Positions 36,613-45,877 of a DNA stretch of 64,000 nucleotides are shown here, piece by piece. Source of the DNA: Marinobacterium nitratireducens. GTDB taxonomy: Bacteria > Pseudomonadota > Gammaproteobacteria > Pseudomonadales > Balneatricaceae. The DNA lies in the NCBI RefSeq assembly GCF_014645375.1, contig NZ_BMLT01000004.1, forward strand, positions 306,734 to 370,733. The letters are read 5' to 3'. Below the pieces are notes generated by a model, which searched no databases, was not told where the DNA came from, and saw nothing but the letters and a program-made list of their open reading frames with translations. Numbering within the stretch: the stretch's first letter is position 1; every line of letters starts with the position of its first letter. The translations under genes were made by a program, and so were the position numbers.

Positions 36613-39600
36613 CAGGCAGCCTCCCCGTCTGCACCCGAGAAGAGCGCGTCGAGCGCCTCGATCAGCTCCCGTTGCGGACGACACTGGAAAACGCCCCGGC
36701 CGGTCGCGTCATCGGCGCGCATACCGCGCAGAAACAGGTAGAAAACGCCACCAAAATGACGTTCGTAGTCGTAGTCCGGCAACCGCTGGCGCAACAGCCG
36801 GTGCAGCGCCAGGGTGTAGAGCTGATACTGCAGGTCGTAACGGTGCGCGCGCATCGCCGCCGTCAGCGACTCGCCGTCGTAATCGCTGCCGTCATCCCCC
36901 AGGTGATTGGACTTGTAGTCGAGAATGTAATACCGGCCACCGGCGCGAAACACCAGGTCGATAAAGCCCTTGAGCATGCCCCGTACCCGCTCGAACTGCA
37001 GCGCTCCGGCATCACGCGACAGCGGATCGCCCTGTGCCAGCAGCCGGTTCAGCCGCGCCGCATCGAGGCCGGCCACCGGCAGCATGAACTCGAGCTCGAT
37101 CAGCCGGTCGTCACGCCCGATATCGCGCAATTTCAGCCCCTGGCCGGTCAGGGGCGCGTCCAGCACATCGGCGACCAGAGACTCCAGCACCGCCTCCCAG
37201 TCCTCATCGAAGCCTTCGAGCTGCAGACGCTGCCGAATCAGCGCCTGCAGCGGTTCGCCGCGCGCGGCGGGAAAGTCGAGCTGTTCGAACAGCCCGTGCA
37301 GGAAGGTACCGGCACGGGCGCCCCGGGGAAAGGTGAAGATGCTGCGCTCTGAAGTCTGCGCCGGCGCCGTCGCCTCCGCGGCCACCTCCAGATCCAGCCC
37401 CGGCAGCTCCTGCAGATCGCGGCTGCTGCCGTGACTGCTGAGCAGGGTATAGCTGGCGATGCGCCAGTCGCGCATCAGCGGGCCCGGAAAGTGCCGGGCC
37501 TCGAGCTGTAACGCCGGCGCCTCGCGCTGGCTCAGCTCGCTGTCGTCCGCCGGCGGCGGGCACAGCCGGATACCCGGGTGCAGCGACAGCTCCTCGAGTA
37601 CGCCCGGTAGCTCGTCGGCGGCCTTGCCCGCCAGCAGCAGGTAGCCGAGCGCGCTTTTGGCCAGTACGCTGGCGCGCCCGGAGCCGATGCGCAGGTCGCT
37701 GATGCCCAGGTAACAGGCGTGCACGGAACGCGTCAGGGCCACATACAGAAGCCTGAGGTCCTCCGCCAGCCGTTCCCGCTCCGCCTTTTCCTTCGCTTCC
37801 TCGCTGCCGGCCAGGTCGAACACCGGGGCTGTTGTGACGTCGTCGTGATAGAGCGCGCGGCTGGCGCTGCGGTGATTGACCGGGAAGGGCAGCAGCACCA
37901 CCGGATACTCCAGGCCCTTGGACTTGTGGATGGTGATGATGGTGACCCGGTTGCGGTCGCTTTCCAGGCGCAGCTGCTGGGCATCGCCGCCGCCGGACGG
38001 GTCCAGCAGCTGCTCGCGGAAGCGGCGCATCAGCCCGGGCATGCCCTCGACCTCCTGGCTCGCTTCCTGCAGCAGCTCGGCCAGGTGCAGGAGATCCGTC
38101 AGTCGCCGCTCGCCATCGGGGCCGGCCAGCAGTCCGGCCGCCAGGTCGCGCCGCTCCAGCAGCAGGTGCACGCAGGCCAGCACACCGTAGCGACTCCAGC
38201 GCTCGTGATAGTCGATGAACTCCGCCACCAGTGCTTCCCACAGCGACTCGTCGTCGTTCAGGGCCTGCAGCGCCGCGGCATCCTGCAGCAGCAGCCCGGT
38301 CGCCAGCGCCGCCCTCAGGTAACGTTCCTGCTGCGGCTCCTGCACCGCCTGCAGGATGCGATACAGATCGAGCGCCTCCTGCGTCACGAAGACGCTGTCG
38401 CGGCCGGACTGGTACACCGATGCCACCTGACGGCGGCGCAGCGACTGCTGCACCGCTGCCGCCTCGAAGCGGTCCCGCACCAGCACCGCCAGGTCATGCG
38501 CCTCGAGCGCCCGGTCGCCGATGCGGGCATCACCATTGAGCAGGCCGACCACCTGGCTGGCGCACGCCTCGGCGAAACAGCGCAGGTAATCGTTCTTCGC
38601 CACAGGTTCCCCGGGCGCGTGCCAGAGCGTCAGCGCCGGCACCGGCTCGCCACCGAAGGTCAGGGGCTTGCCGTCCGCCTTCCCAGCCGCCTCGACCGGC
38701 AGGAAAGGAATATCCTGATCGTAGATGAAAGGCGCGTCGTGGCGCGCGAAAAGCCGGTTCACCGCGCCGATCATGGCGCTGCTCGAGCGCCAGTTGGTGC
38801 CGAGGGTATAGTGGTCCGTGACGGCGCGCCGCGCCTGAATATAGGTAAAGATATCGGCGCCACGGAAGGCGTAGATCGCCTGCTTGGGATCGCCGATCAT
38901 GAACAGACCGCATTCGGGCCGGTCGCCGTAGAGGGTGCTGAAGATCCGGTACTGCAGCGGGTCCGTATCCTGGAACTCGTCGATCAGCGCCACCGGGAAC
39001 TGCTCACGGATGGCCGCGGCCAGCCGGGCTCCGGCGGACGACTCCAGCGCACGCCCCAATCCCGACAGCAGGTCGTCGAAGCCAAGCAGGCGCAGCTGCT
39101 GCTTGTGCAGCGCCAGGCGCCGCCTGACCTCGCGCAGGGCTTCGCCCAGCACCAGCTCGCGCAGCGGCATCCAGCTGTCGCACAGCTGCTCGATCTCGTC
39201 GAACAGCGGATGCTGCGGCGTCACCCCTCCCTTCTTGGTTTTCTCCCGCAGTCGCCGCTGGGTGAACTTTTCCAGCACCGCGGCGAGATCGGCGTCCGGC
39301 ATCACCTGCGGCGAGGCGACGTAGGCATCGATCGACGCCAGCCAGCCGGGCACCGAGGCCTTGCGATAGCTGTTGCCGTTGAGCCCGCCCGCCTGCAACA
39401 GCGCCAGCAGATCCTCCTCGCAGTCGCGCCAGGCTTGCTTGAAAGCCTCGACCCGCTGCTGCTGGCGCTGCCATTCGTCGGCCAGATCGCAGCCGGCGTA
39501 GTCGGGCTCCAGCCGCAGGCCGTCGGTGCCGAGCAGCCCGTCGACCTCGGCCAGCAAGCGTCCCGGCTCCGGCCACAGCCGCAGCACCGCCTCGGCCAGC

Positions 39601-40133
39601 GCCGGCGGCAGGTCGTAGATACGGCTGCGCCAGTAGTCGAGCATCGCCTCGCGCCGCAGCGGCGCCTCGTCCTGGGTCAGCTCGGTATCGAACAGGCTGC
39701 CGCTTTCGAACGCGTGCTGGCGCAGCATGCGCTGACAGAAGCCGTGGATGGTGAATATCGCCGCCTGATCCATATTGCGCGCCGCCGCCGCAAGGGTACG
39801 GGCAGCATCGGCATGATCCGGCACCGAGGCCAGCAAAGCGGCGAGCAGCGGATCCCGGGTGTCGTTGCGCACGAAGGCCTGGCGCGCCTCCTGAATACGG
39901 CGCCGGATACGGTCGCGCAGCTCTTCGGTCGCAGCCTCGGTGAAGGTCACCACCAGAATCTGATCGACATCCAGCCCACGGGGGTGACGGCTGTTCTCGT
40001 CGCCGTGTCCGAGCAGCAGACGCAGATAGAGCGCGGCGATGGTGAAGGTCTTGCCGGTACCGGCGCTGGCCTCGATCAGGCGCATGCCGTGCAGCGGGAA
40101 GGTCCCGGCGTCGAGTATCTTGGCCCGGGTCAT
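36612..40133 (-). CDS. recB: Exodeoxyribonuclease V beta subunit
   Basis: A 1173-residue protein, close to E. coli RecB. The UvrD-type motor shows Walker A IEASAGTGKTFTIAALYLRL (residues 20-39), DEFQDTDPLQYRIF, GDPKQAIYAFRGADIFTY and TIHKSKGLEYPVVLLPFP. The C-terminal nuclease domain keeps GFIDLVF...LDYKSNHLG, with the catalytic Asp and Lys. The ATG at 40133 overlaps the recC stop by ATGA. Together the genes encode the full helicase-nuclease for double-strand-break repair and degradation of foreign linear DNA. Confidence 0.96.
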   Translation of the reverse strand: MTRAKILDAGTFPLHGMRLIEASAGTGKTFTIAALYLRLLLGHGDENSRHPRGLDVDQILVVTFTEAATEELRDRIRRRIQEARQAFVRNDTRDPLLAALLASVPDHADAARTLAAAARNMDQAAIFTIHGFCQRMLRQHAFESGSLFDTELTQDEAPLRREAMLDYWRSRIYDLPPALAEAVLRLWPEPGRLLAEVDGLLGTDGLRLEPDYAGCDLADEWQRQQQRVEAFKQAWRDCEEDLLALLQAGGLNGNSYRKASVPGWLASIDAYVASPQVMPDADLAAVLEKFTQRRLREKTKKGGVTPQHPLFDEIEQLCDSWMPLRELVLGEALREVRRRLALHKQQLRLLGFDDLLSGLGRALESSAGARLAAAIREQFPVALIDEFQDTDPLQYRIFSTLYGDRPECGLFMIGDPKQAIYAFRGADIFTYIQARRAVTDHYTLGTNWRSSSAMIGAVNRLFARHDAPFIYDQDIPFLPVEAAGKADGKPLTFGGEPVPALTLWHAPGEPVAKNDYLRCFAEACASQVVGLLNGDARIGDRALEAHDLAVLVRDRFEAAAVQQSLRRRQVASVYQSGRDSVFVTQEALDLYRILQAVQEPQQERYLRAALATGLLLQDAAALQALNDDESLWEALVAEFIDYHERWSRYGVLACVHLLLERRDLAAGLLAGPDGERRLTDLLHLAELLQEASQEVEGMPGLMRRFREQLLDPSGGGDAQQLRLESDRNRVTIITIHKSKGLEYPVVLLPFPVNHRSASRALYHDDVTTAPVFDLAGSEEAKEKAERERLAEDLRLLYVALTRSVHACYLGISDLRIGSGRASVLAKSALGYLLLAGKAADELPGVLEELSLHPGIRLCPPPADDSELSQREAPALQLEARHFPGPLMRDWRIASYTLLSSHGSSRDLQELPGLDLEVAAEATAPAQTSERSIFTFPRGARAGTFLHGLFEQLDFPAARGEPLQALIRQRLQLEGFDEDWEAVLESLVADVLDAPLTGQGLKLRDIGRDDRLIELEFMLPVAGLDAARLNRLLAQGDPLSRDAGALQFERVRGMLKGFIDLVFRAGGRYYILDYKSNHLGDDGSDYDGESLTAAMRAHRYDLQYQLYTLALHRLLRQRLPDYDYERHFGGVFYLFLRGMRADDATGRGVFQCRPQRELIEALDALFSGADGEAA

Positions 40134-43100
40134 GCCTGAACCTCCGTTTCCAGGTGATCGAGCAGCGGCGCGAACAGTGTCTCGGTCAGCACCAGCATGC
40201 GATCGCGTATGCTGTCGAAGTCGCCGTAGGCCCGGGCGATATAAGGATCGTCCCCCTCCCCCGGCTGATTGTAGCCACTGCTGAAGACGCCTTCGGCATC
40301 GCGCAGCGCCCGCTCCTTGTCGGGCTGTTTCAGCCAGGCCCAGGCACTGTTCGGCGCGAACGGCAGCGGCTCGCACAGACCCTCGCGGTAGGCCTCGAGC
40401 AACTTTGCCAGCTCCGCCTGCGCGGCTACCGGCGACAGCCGCCGGAACCCTGCGTACTGCACGCCCTTCTTGGGTTCGACGCCAAAGTAGCCGAGCTCCG
40501 CGGTGCCGGCACCGGCGCAACCGGCCAGATGCTCGATCCAGCCGAGAAAGTGGTCCCGCCCCTTGAGACCACCGGGCCGATAGCGCAGCAACCGGCTACC
40601 GCGAATGCCGTCGAGCCAGCCGGTCAGCCGCGTGCCGTCGATCTCCAGGTCCAGTTCCGCGCGCAGGGCCGGGCCCTGCAGTTGCGGAATCAGCGCCTGC
40701 GCCAGCGGTGCCACCTCGGCGCTGAGCTGGCGATACAGCCGGTCTCCGGCGGTGCCGACCGGCAAGCCACCTTCGGCGCGCAACCGCGCGGCCAGCGCTT
40801 CGGGGTCGCGGCCATCCAGCTGCGCCGCCAGTATGCGCGCCCGCAGGCCGAAGCTTTCCAGGTTGTCGAGCACGAACGGCTCCTCGTCGAGGGCATCGGC
40901 GGCCAGGTCGCGAAAACTGACCCGCAAGCGGCGCTGGAAAAAGTGCCGGCTGGGATTGCGGAAAAACGCCAGCAGCTCTTCGAGCTCCAGTGTCGCGACG
41001 GTTTCCGGCGCCAGCGGTGCGGCGCAGAAAGGCCGTTCCCCGGCCGCGGCGGCACCGGCGGCGGGCAGCCACTGCGCGGCGTAACTGAACAGCTGCGGCG
41101 TACGGCCGTCGAAATAGCGTTCGCTGTAGGCGGTCAGCGGATGCTCCACGGTCAGCCGCGCGCGCAGGCTGTCGGCGCTTTGATCGGGGGGCAGCGTCTC
41201 GTCGCCGGGGATGACGAACCCCTGGGTGCAGTATTCCAGCAGTTCGCTGACCAGCACCGAAGGAACACGCTCGCGATTGTCCTGGATGGAGCGGCCGACA
41301 AAACTGATATAGAGCAGTTCCCGCGCCGACAGCAGCGCCTCGAGAAACAGGTAGCGGTCGTCGTCGCGCCGCGAGCGGTCGCCACGACGGGGATGGCGGG
41401 CAATCAGATCGAAACCCATCGGCGGCAGCGTGCGCGGATAGACGCCATCGTTCATGCCCAGCAGGCAGACGACGCGAAACGGAATCGAACGCATCGGCAT
41501 CAGGGTGCAGAAATTCAGCGCGCCTATCATGAACCGCTGACCGCTGAGCTCGCCCGACAGCGCCTGGCTCAGGTAGTCCACCAGAATCTCGGCGTGCAGC
41601 GGCTCGTCGCGACCGGCATCCGCAAGTTCCAGCGCCAGCGACTCCAGTACCCGCCGCACCTGCGACAGCGCCACCTCATCCTGCTCGTCGGGCTCGTAGC
41701 AGCACGCCAGAAGGCGGTTGATTTCGATGACCCAGTCGGCCACCCGGCGCTCGCCGCGGAACAGTACACAGGCCTCTTCGAGCAGATCGATGAAGTCGGC
41801 CAGCGCACCCAGCAGTGTCGCATCCAGCCCCTCGATTTCGCTGTACGGCGCCAGTTGCTGCCACAACCCTTCGCCGTCGCCGAGAGCGAAGCCCGCCAGC
41901 ATGCGGCGCAGGCCAAAGCGCCAACTGTTCTGCTCGAACGGCGGCAACCCGAGGGATTCGCGCTGTCCGGCATCGAGCCCCCAGCGCACGCCCGCCTGCT
42001 CGATCCAGCCGCGCAGGCGCTCGAAAGCCGCTTCGTCGAGCCCGAACCGTCGCAGCGTTGCCGGAACTTCCAGCAGGTCCAGCACATCGGCCACCCGCAG
42101 CCGGCTCTGAGGCAACTGCAGCAGCGTCAGGAAGCCCTGCAGCAGCGGGCTCTCCTGCTCCAGCGAGCGGTCCGAAATCGAGTACGGAATGCGCCGCCCG
42201 GGCGGCGCGCTGCCGAACACCGCCTCGATATGGGGCGCGTATGCAGCCACGTCCGGCATCATCACGATGATGTCCCGTGGCGTCAGCTGCGGATCGGCAT
42301 CGAGCAGCGCCAGCAAGCGATCGTGCAGTACTTCGAGCTCGCGCAGAGGACTGTGACAGCTGTGCAGCTGCAGCGAGTGGTCGCCCTCTTGGAGCGGCGT
42401 TTTCCAGCTCGAGTCCCGGGCACCATCGGGCTCGAGGCTGCGGTCCTCGAGCTCGAGAATATCGCGCTGGATCCGCCCCAGCAGGCTGTCCGGCTCGCCC
42501 AGGACCTCGCCCGGCAACTCGAAAAAGTCGAATCCCGGCAGATCCATGTCCTGCAGCTGATGCAGATAGTCGCGACCGAGCTTGCCCATCGACGCCAGCA
42601 GCGGATTGCCGCTCTCGAGATAGTCTGCGGCCCCGGGCTCGCGTACGCCGAACAGACGTCGGCTGAGTTTTGCAAGGTAGGCCGGATCGACGATATCGCC
42701 CCAGTAGTGGCGGCAGGGGTTGAGGATCATCAGATGAACCTCGATGCGTTGCCCGAGCGCCTTCAGCGCCTGCAGATAGGTCTGCGGCAAGGCCGAGATG
42801 CCGAACACGAACAGCCGCTCGGGCAGCTTGCCGGCGGGCGCCTGGTGCAACGCCGCCACGAAGGCGTCCATCATATTGGCGCGGTGCCAGCCCGGCTGGC
42901 CAAGCGCATCGGTGCGCGACTGCAGCGCCCGCCACAGCAGCGGCTGCCAGGCCTGATCGCCAAGCGCCGGGGCGATGGCGTCGCCACGGCTCCAGGCATC
43001 GATCCAGTCGGGTCGGTAAACCAGGTACTGGTCGAAGATATCGGCGATCTTGCCGCACAGCTGATAGCGCTTGAAGCCGGTTTCGTCCTGCTCCAGGTAG

Positions 43101-43438
43101 TGGCGCAGCGGCGCGAACTCCGGCTCGTGCAGCATCCGGGGCAAAAGCCCCATCAGCTTCCAGGTCATTGCCTCCTTGCGATACGCCGAACGCTCCGGCA
43201 CCTCGGGCAGTAGCCGGGCGAAGCTGTCCCACAGAAAGGTCGCGGGCAACGGAAACTCAAGGCTCGAGGCGATGCCGAGCCCCGCCGCCAGTTCGAGCTT
43301 GAGCCACTGCGCCATGCCGGGGCTCTGCACCAGAATCTGCTCGTCGCGAAACGGATCCGGCAGCGGATCGCGCTCAATCAGCAGAACCAGCAGATCCTTG
43401 AGGTTGGTCAGCGAGTGGGAATGGTAAATGTTGAGCAT
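40130..43438 (-). CDS. recC: Exodeoxyribonuclease V gamma subunit
   Basis: A 1102-residue RecC, an inactive helicase-like and nuclease-like scaffold that reads Chi in E. coli. The N-terminus MLNIYHSHSLTNLKDLLVLL and QILVQSPGMAQWLKLELAAG match RecC, and the ATG at 43438 is chosen on that basis. MMPDVAAYAPHIEAVFG and GALNFCTLMPMRSIPFRVVC are further RecC blocks. First gene of the operon and divergent from a small plus-strand gene 92 bp away. Whether the local Chi equals E. coli Chi is not known. Confidence 0.95.
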   Translation of the reverse strand: MLNIYHSHSLTNLKDLLVLLIERDPLPDPFRDEQILVQSPGMAQWLKLELAAGLGIASSLEFPLPATFLWDSFARLLPEVPERSAYRKEAMTWKLMGLLPRMLHEPEFAPLRHYLEQDETGFKRYQLCGKIADIFDQYLVYRPDWIDAWSRGDAIAPALGDQAWQPLLWRALQSRTDALGQPGWHRANMMDAFVAALHQAPAGKLPERLFVFGISALPQTYLQALKALGQRIEVHLMILNPCRHYWGDIVDPAYLAKLSRRLFGVREPGAADYLESGNPLLASMGKLGRDYLHQLQDMDLPGFDFFELPGEVLGEPDSLLGRIQRDILELEDRSLEPDGARDSSWKTPLQEGDHSLQLHSCHSPLRELEVLHDRLLALLDADPQLTPRDIIVMMPDVAAYAPHIEAVFGSAPPGRRIPYSISDRSLEQESPLLQGFLTLLQLPQSRLRVADVLDLLEVPATLRRFGLDEAAFERLRGWIEQAGVRWGLDAGQRESLGLPPFEQNSWRFGLRRMLAGFALGDGEGLWQQLAPYSEIEGLDATLLGALADFIDLLEEACVLFRGERRVADWVIEINRLLACCYEPDEQDEVALSQVRRVLESLALELADAGRDEPLHAEILVDYLSQALSGELSGQRFMIGALNFCTLMPMRSIPFRVVCLLGMNDGVYPRTLPPMGFDLIARHPRRGDRSRRDDDRYLFLEALLSARELLYISFVGRSIQDNRERVPSVLVSELLEYCTQGFVIPGDETLPPDQSADSLRARLTVEHPLTAYSERYFDGRTPQLFSYAAQWLPAAGAAAAGERPFCAAPLAPETVATLELEELLAFFRNPSRHFFQRRLRVSFRDLAADALDEEPFVLDNLESFGLRARILAAQLDGRDPEALAARLRAEGGLPVGTAGDRLYRQLSAEVAPLAQALIPQLQGPALRAELDLEIDGTRLTGWLDGIRGSRLLRYRPGGLKGRDHFLGWIEHLAGCAGAGTAELGYFGVEPKKGVQYAGFRRLSPVAAQAELAKLLEAYREGLCEPLPFAPNSAWAWLKQPDKERALRDAEGVFSSGYNQPGEGDDPYIARAYGDFDSIRDRMLVLTETLFAPLLDHLETEVQA

Positions 43439-43530
43439 GTCCTGTCCCTGGGCTATCACCCGGATGAAGTCATCCGGCTGTCGCAATCGGGTGCTAGATT
43501 ATCGGCCTCACCTTTACGGAGGATCTTGTC

Positions 43531-43707
43531 ATGCATCCGCAAATTGTTACCTCGACGCCGCACCAGCCGCTGCACGGCCTGTCAGGCGAACGCCGGCGCC
43601 GTCGCATCCGCCTGCTGGAGAAGGCCCGCCAGCTGCGTCGTCTCGCACGCACCGAGGCCGACCTCTGGCTGGCGGAGCAGTATGAAGCCGCGGCGGCCCT
43701 CCTCTAG
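43531..43707 (+). CDS. 58-residue Arg-rich protein of unknown function
   Basis: A short frame with a good ribosome-binding site (GGAGG ~9 nt before ATG). The product begins MHPQIVTSTPHQPLHG and continues as a basic amphipathic helix (GERRRRRIRLLEKARQLRRL) with an acidic/Ala tail. It is divergent from recC and its stop overlaps the convergent 79-residue gene by 4 bp. Not recognised. Confidence 0.5.
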   Translation: MHPQIVTSTPHQPLHGLSGERRRRRIRLLEKARQLRRLARTEADLWLAEQYEAAAALL

Positions 43708-43943
43708 GAGCCGCCTCCGGGCCCGGCGCCCGAGGCTCCGTCATCGTCAGCAAGGTCTGCCGGCTTGACCGGAACGAACTCGCCGAAACCGGCTTCAAGT
43801 GTCCAGAGCGTGCGCCCCTGCTCCACCTTGATCACGCCATCGAACCGCTGGCGCAGATAATCGACCGCCTCCTCGAAGGTTTCGATATCGCACAGGATCA
43901 CCCCGCCACGACCGTTTTCGGTACTGAACAGATAACTTTTCAT
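43704..43943 (-). CDS. 79-residue conserved-looking protein of unknown function
   Basis: MKSYLFSTENGRGGVILCDI opens a small alpha-beta protein (EEAVDYLRQRFDGVIKVEQG, TLWTLEAGFGEFVPVKPADL) with an acidic Gly/Ser tail. A near-perfect ribosome-binding site, AGGAGG, lies 6 nt upstream of the ATG, making this a credible gene. Single, convergent with the 58-residue gene. No family recognised. Confidence 0.6.
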   Translation of the reverse strand: MKSYLFSTENGRGGVILCDIETFEEAVDYLRQRFDGVIKVEQGRTLWTLEAGFGEFVPVKPADLADDDGASGAGPGGGS

Positions 43944-44355
43944 CAGGTCCTCCTAGGCCCGGCATCATCGCACAAAGCCAGCGGCGGTTTAACCCGAAAA
44001 TCACCCGCCAAGGTCCGGTATTCGCATCGCCGGGGGACAGGGTGGACTTCCTGCCTCTGCGTCGTTAGACTGACGCAATGCAAACGATTGCACCAACCGA
44101 ATACCGAGCAATCCGACGACCCAAAGGCATTCCGACGGAACCCCCGTCGCGACCGCCGTTTCGTTGAAGCGACATTATTTTTGTGAAATTTACGAAAATA
44201 AGCTTTCGACAGGTTAAGCATCCGACAGGTTGTTGCTATTCTAGCCAGCAATTCGCCCTATACGGTCGCCCTGCAGCCCTCCTCACGACTCGCTGCTGCC
44301 AATTTGCGACCGACTGCGGCTCCAGATTTCTGCAACTGCACGTTTGAGGTAAAAC
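43944..44355. other. Intergenic region upstream of ndh
   Basis: About 410 bp. It contains GCAAACGATTGC (44080-44091), which resembles a LacI-family operator with TTGC/GCAA arms, an AT-rich segment around 44170-44205, and the direct repeat CGACAGGTT at 44207-44215 and 44223-44231. No gene seen. The signals may control ndh. Confidence 0.4.
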
Positions 44356-45639
44356 ATGAACAAGAAAGTCGTCATCGTCGGCGGTGGTGCGGGAGGCCTG
44401 GAACTGGCCACCCGCCTCGGCCGCCGCCATGGCCGCAAGGGACTCGAGGTCACGCTCGTCGACCGCAACCAGACACACCTGTGGAAGCCGCTGCTGCACG
44501 AGGTCGCCACCGGCTCGCTGGACGCCGGTATCGATGAACTCAGCTATCGCGCCCAGGCCAGTAACAATCACTTCCAGTTTCGCACCGGAACCTTGCAGGG
44601 CCTCGACCGCGAACGCCGCCAGGTATACCTGGCGCCGGTGACCGATGCCGAAGGCAACGAGATCCTGCCGCGCCGCGCGCTGGACTACGACCTGCTGGTG
44701 CTGAGCATCGGCAGTGTCACCAACGACTTCGGCACGCCCGGCGCCGCCGAGCACTGCGTCTTCCTCGACAGCCGCCATCAGGCGGAGCACTTCCGCCAGC
44801 AGCTGCTGCAGGCCTATCTGCGCTCCAGCAGCAGTCCCACGCCGCTGAGAATCGCCATCGTCGGGGCCGGTGCTACCGGCGTCGAGCTGTCGGCGGAGCT
44901 GTTCAACACCGCCCGCGAACTCACCAGCTACGGCTTCGAGAACGCCGATATCCACCCGCTGGAGGTTTCGCTGATCGAAGCCGGGCCGCGCATTCTGCCG
45001 GCGCTGCCGGAGCGTATCGCCGGCGCCGCGCGCCATGAGCTGGAACAACTCGGTGTAAGCGTGCGTTCGGCGACCCGCATCCGCGAAGTCACCGCCGAGG
45101 GCCTGATCACCGCTGAAGACGAACTGATCGAAGCGGATCTGATGGTCTGGGCCGCCGGTATCAAGGCACCACCGGTCACCCGCGAACTCGACGGTCTGGA
45201 GATCAACGGCCGCAACCAGCTGGTGGTGACGCCGAGCCTGCGCACCACTTTGGACGCGAACATCTTCGCCCTGGGCGACTGCGCCGCCTGCCCGATGGCG
45301 GACGGCGGCAACGTGCCGCCCCGCGCCCAGTCGGCCCACCAGATGGCGTCGCATCTGTACAAGCATATCCGCGCCATGCTCGACGGCCAGGAGATTCCGG
45401 CCTACGAGTACCGCGACCACGGCTCGCTGGTGTCGCTGAGCCGCTTCAGCACCGTCGGCAGCCTGATGGGCAACCTGACCCGCGGCAGCATGATGATCGA
45501 GGGCCGCCTGGCCAGGCTGGTCTACATTTCGCTTTACCGCATGCACCAGATGGCGCTCTACGGCGTGACCAAGACCGTACTGGTGACGCTGGTCGATCGC
45601 ATCAACCGGGTCATTCGCCCGCGCCTCAAGCTGCACTGA
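44356..45639 (+). CDS. ndh: Type II NADH:quinone dehydrogenase
   Basis: A 427-residue NDH-2: two dinucleotide-binding Rossmann domains (VIVGGGAGGLELATRLG at the N-terminus for FAD; IAIVGAGATGVELSAELF near residue 175 for NADH) and a C-terminal amphipathic membrane-binding segment. NIFALGDCAACP is the FAD-contact motif. It oxidises NADH without pumping protons. Monocistronic, with a hairpin terminator after it. Confidence 0.95.
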   Translation: MNKKVVIVGGGAGGLELATRLGRRHGRKGLEVTLVDRNQTHLWKPLLHEVATGSLDAGIDELSYRAQASNNHFQFRTGTLQGLDRERRQVYLAPVTDAEGNEILPRRALDYDLLVLSIGSVTNDFGTPGAAEHCVFLDSRHQAEHFRQQLLQAYLRSSSSPTPLRIAIVGAGATGVELSAELFNTARELTSYGFENADIHPLEVSLIEAGPRILPALPERIAGAARHELEQLGVSVRSATRIREVTAEGLITAEDELIEADLMVWAAGIKAPPVTRELDGLEINGRNQLVVTPSLRTTLDANIFALGDCAACPMADGGNVPPRAQSAHQMASHLYKHIRAMLDGQEIPAYEYRDHGSLVSLSRFSTVGSLMGNLTRGSMMIEGRLARLVYISLYRMHQMALYGVTKTVLVTLVDRINRVIRPRLKLH

Positions 45640-45649
45640 ACAGTGCGGC

Positions 45650-45693
45650 GTTTCGCCCTGACCGGCACCTCCGGGTGCCTTTCGGGGCGAAAC
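45650..45693 (+). terminator. ndh terminator (nested hairpin)
   Basis: Inner stem GGCACC/GGTGCC (45664-45679, loop TCCG) followed by TTT, enclosed by an outer stem GTTTCGCCC/GGGCGAAAC (45650-45658 with 45685-45693). Confidence 0.6.
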
Positions 45694-45877
45694 CTCACAC
45701 CAGGCCGCCGCCCTCGTGGCTGCGCCCGCCCGCCAATTGCGCCGCTTCCAACCTTGTGCGAGTATCGGGAACAGGCCCACCGATGATTTCCTCGAGGCGC
45801 CGAGCGGATCCGACCGGCCGTTGCGGCCGCTCAGGTGACCCGTCAACTCCCCGCAACAAGGACTCCGGAGTTCGACC

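Noticed and set aside
37719..40139. An 806-codon plus-strand frame opposite recB
   Set aside because: Gln/Arg/Leu-rich antisense product; recB has all expected motifs.
40131..40520. Longer N-terminus for RecB
   Set aside because: That part lies in recC's reading region and is Arg/Gly-rich; the ATG at 40133 overlaps the recC stop exactly as expected for coupled genes.
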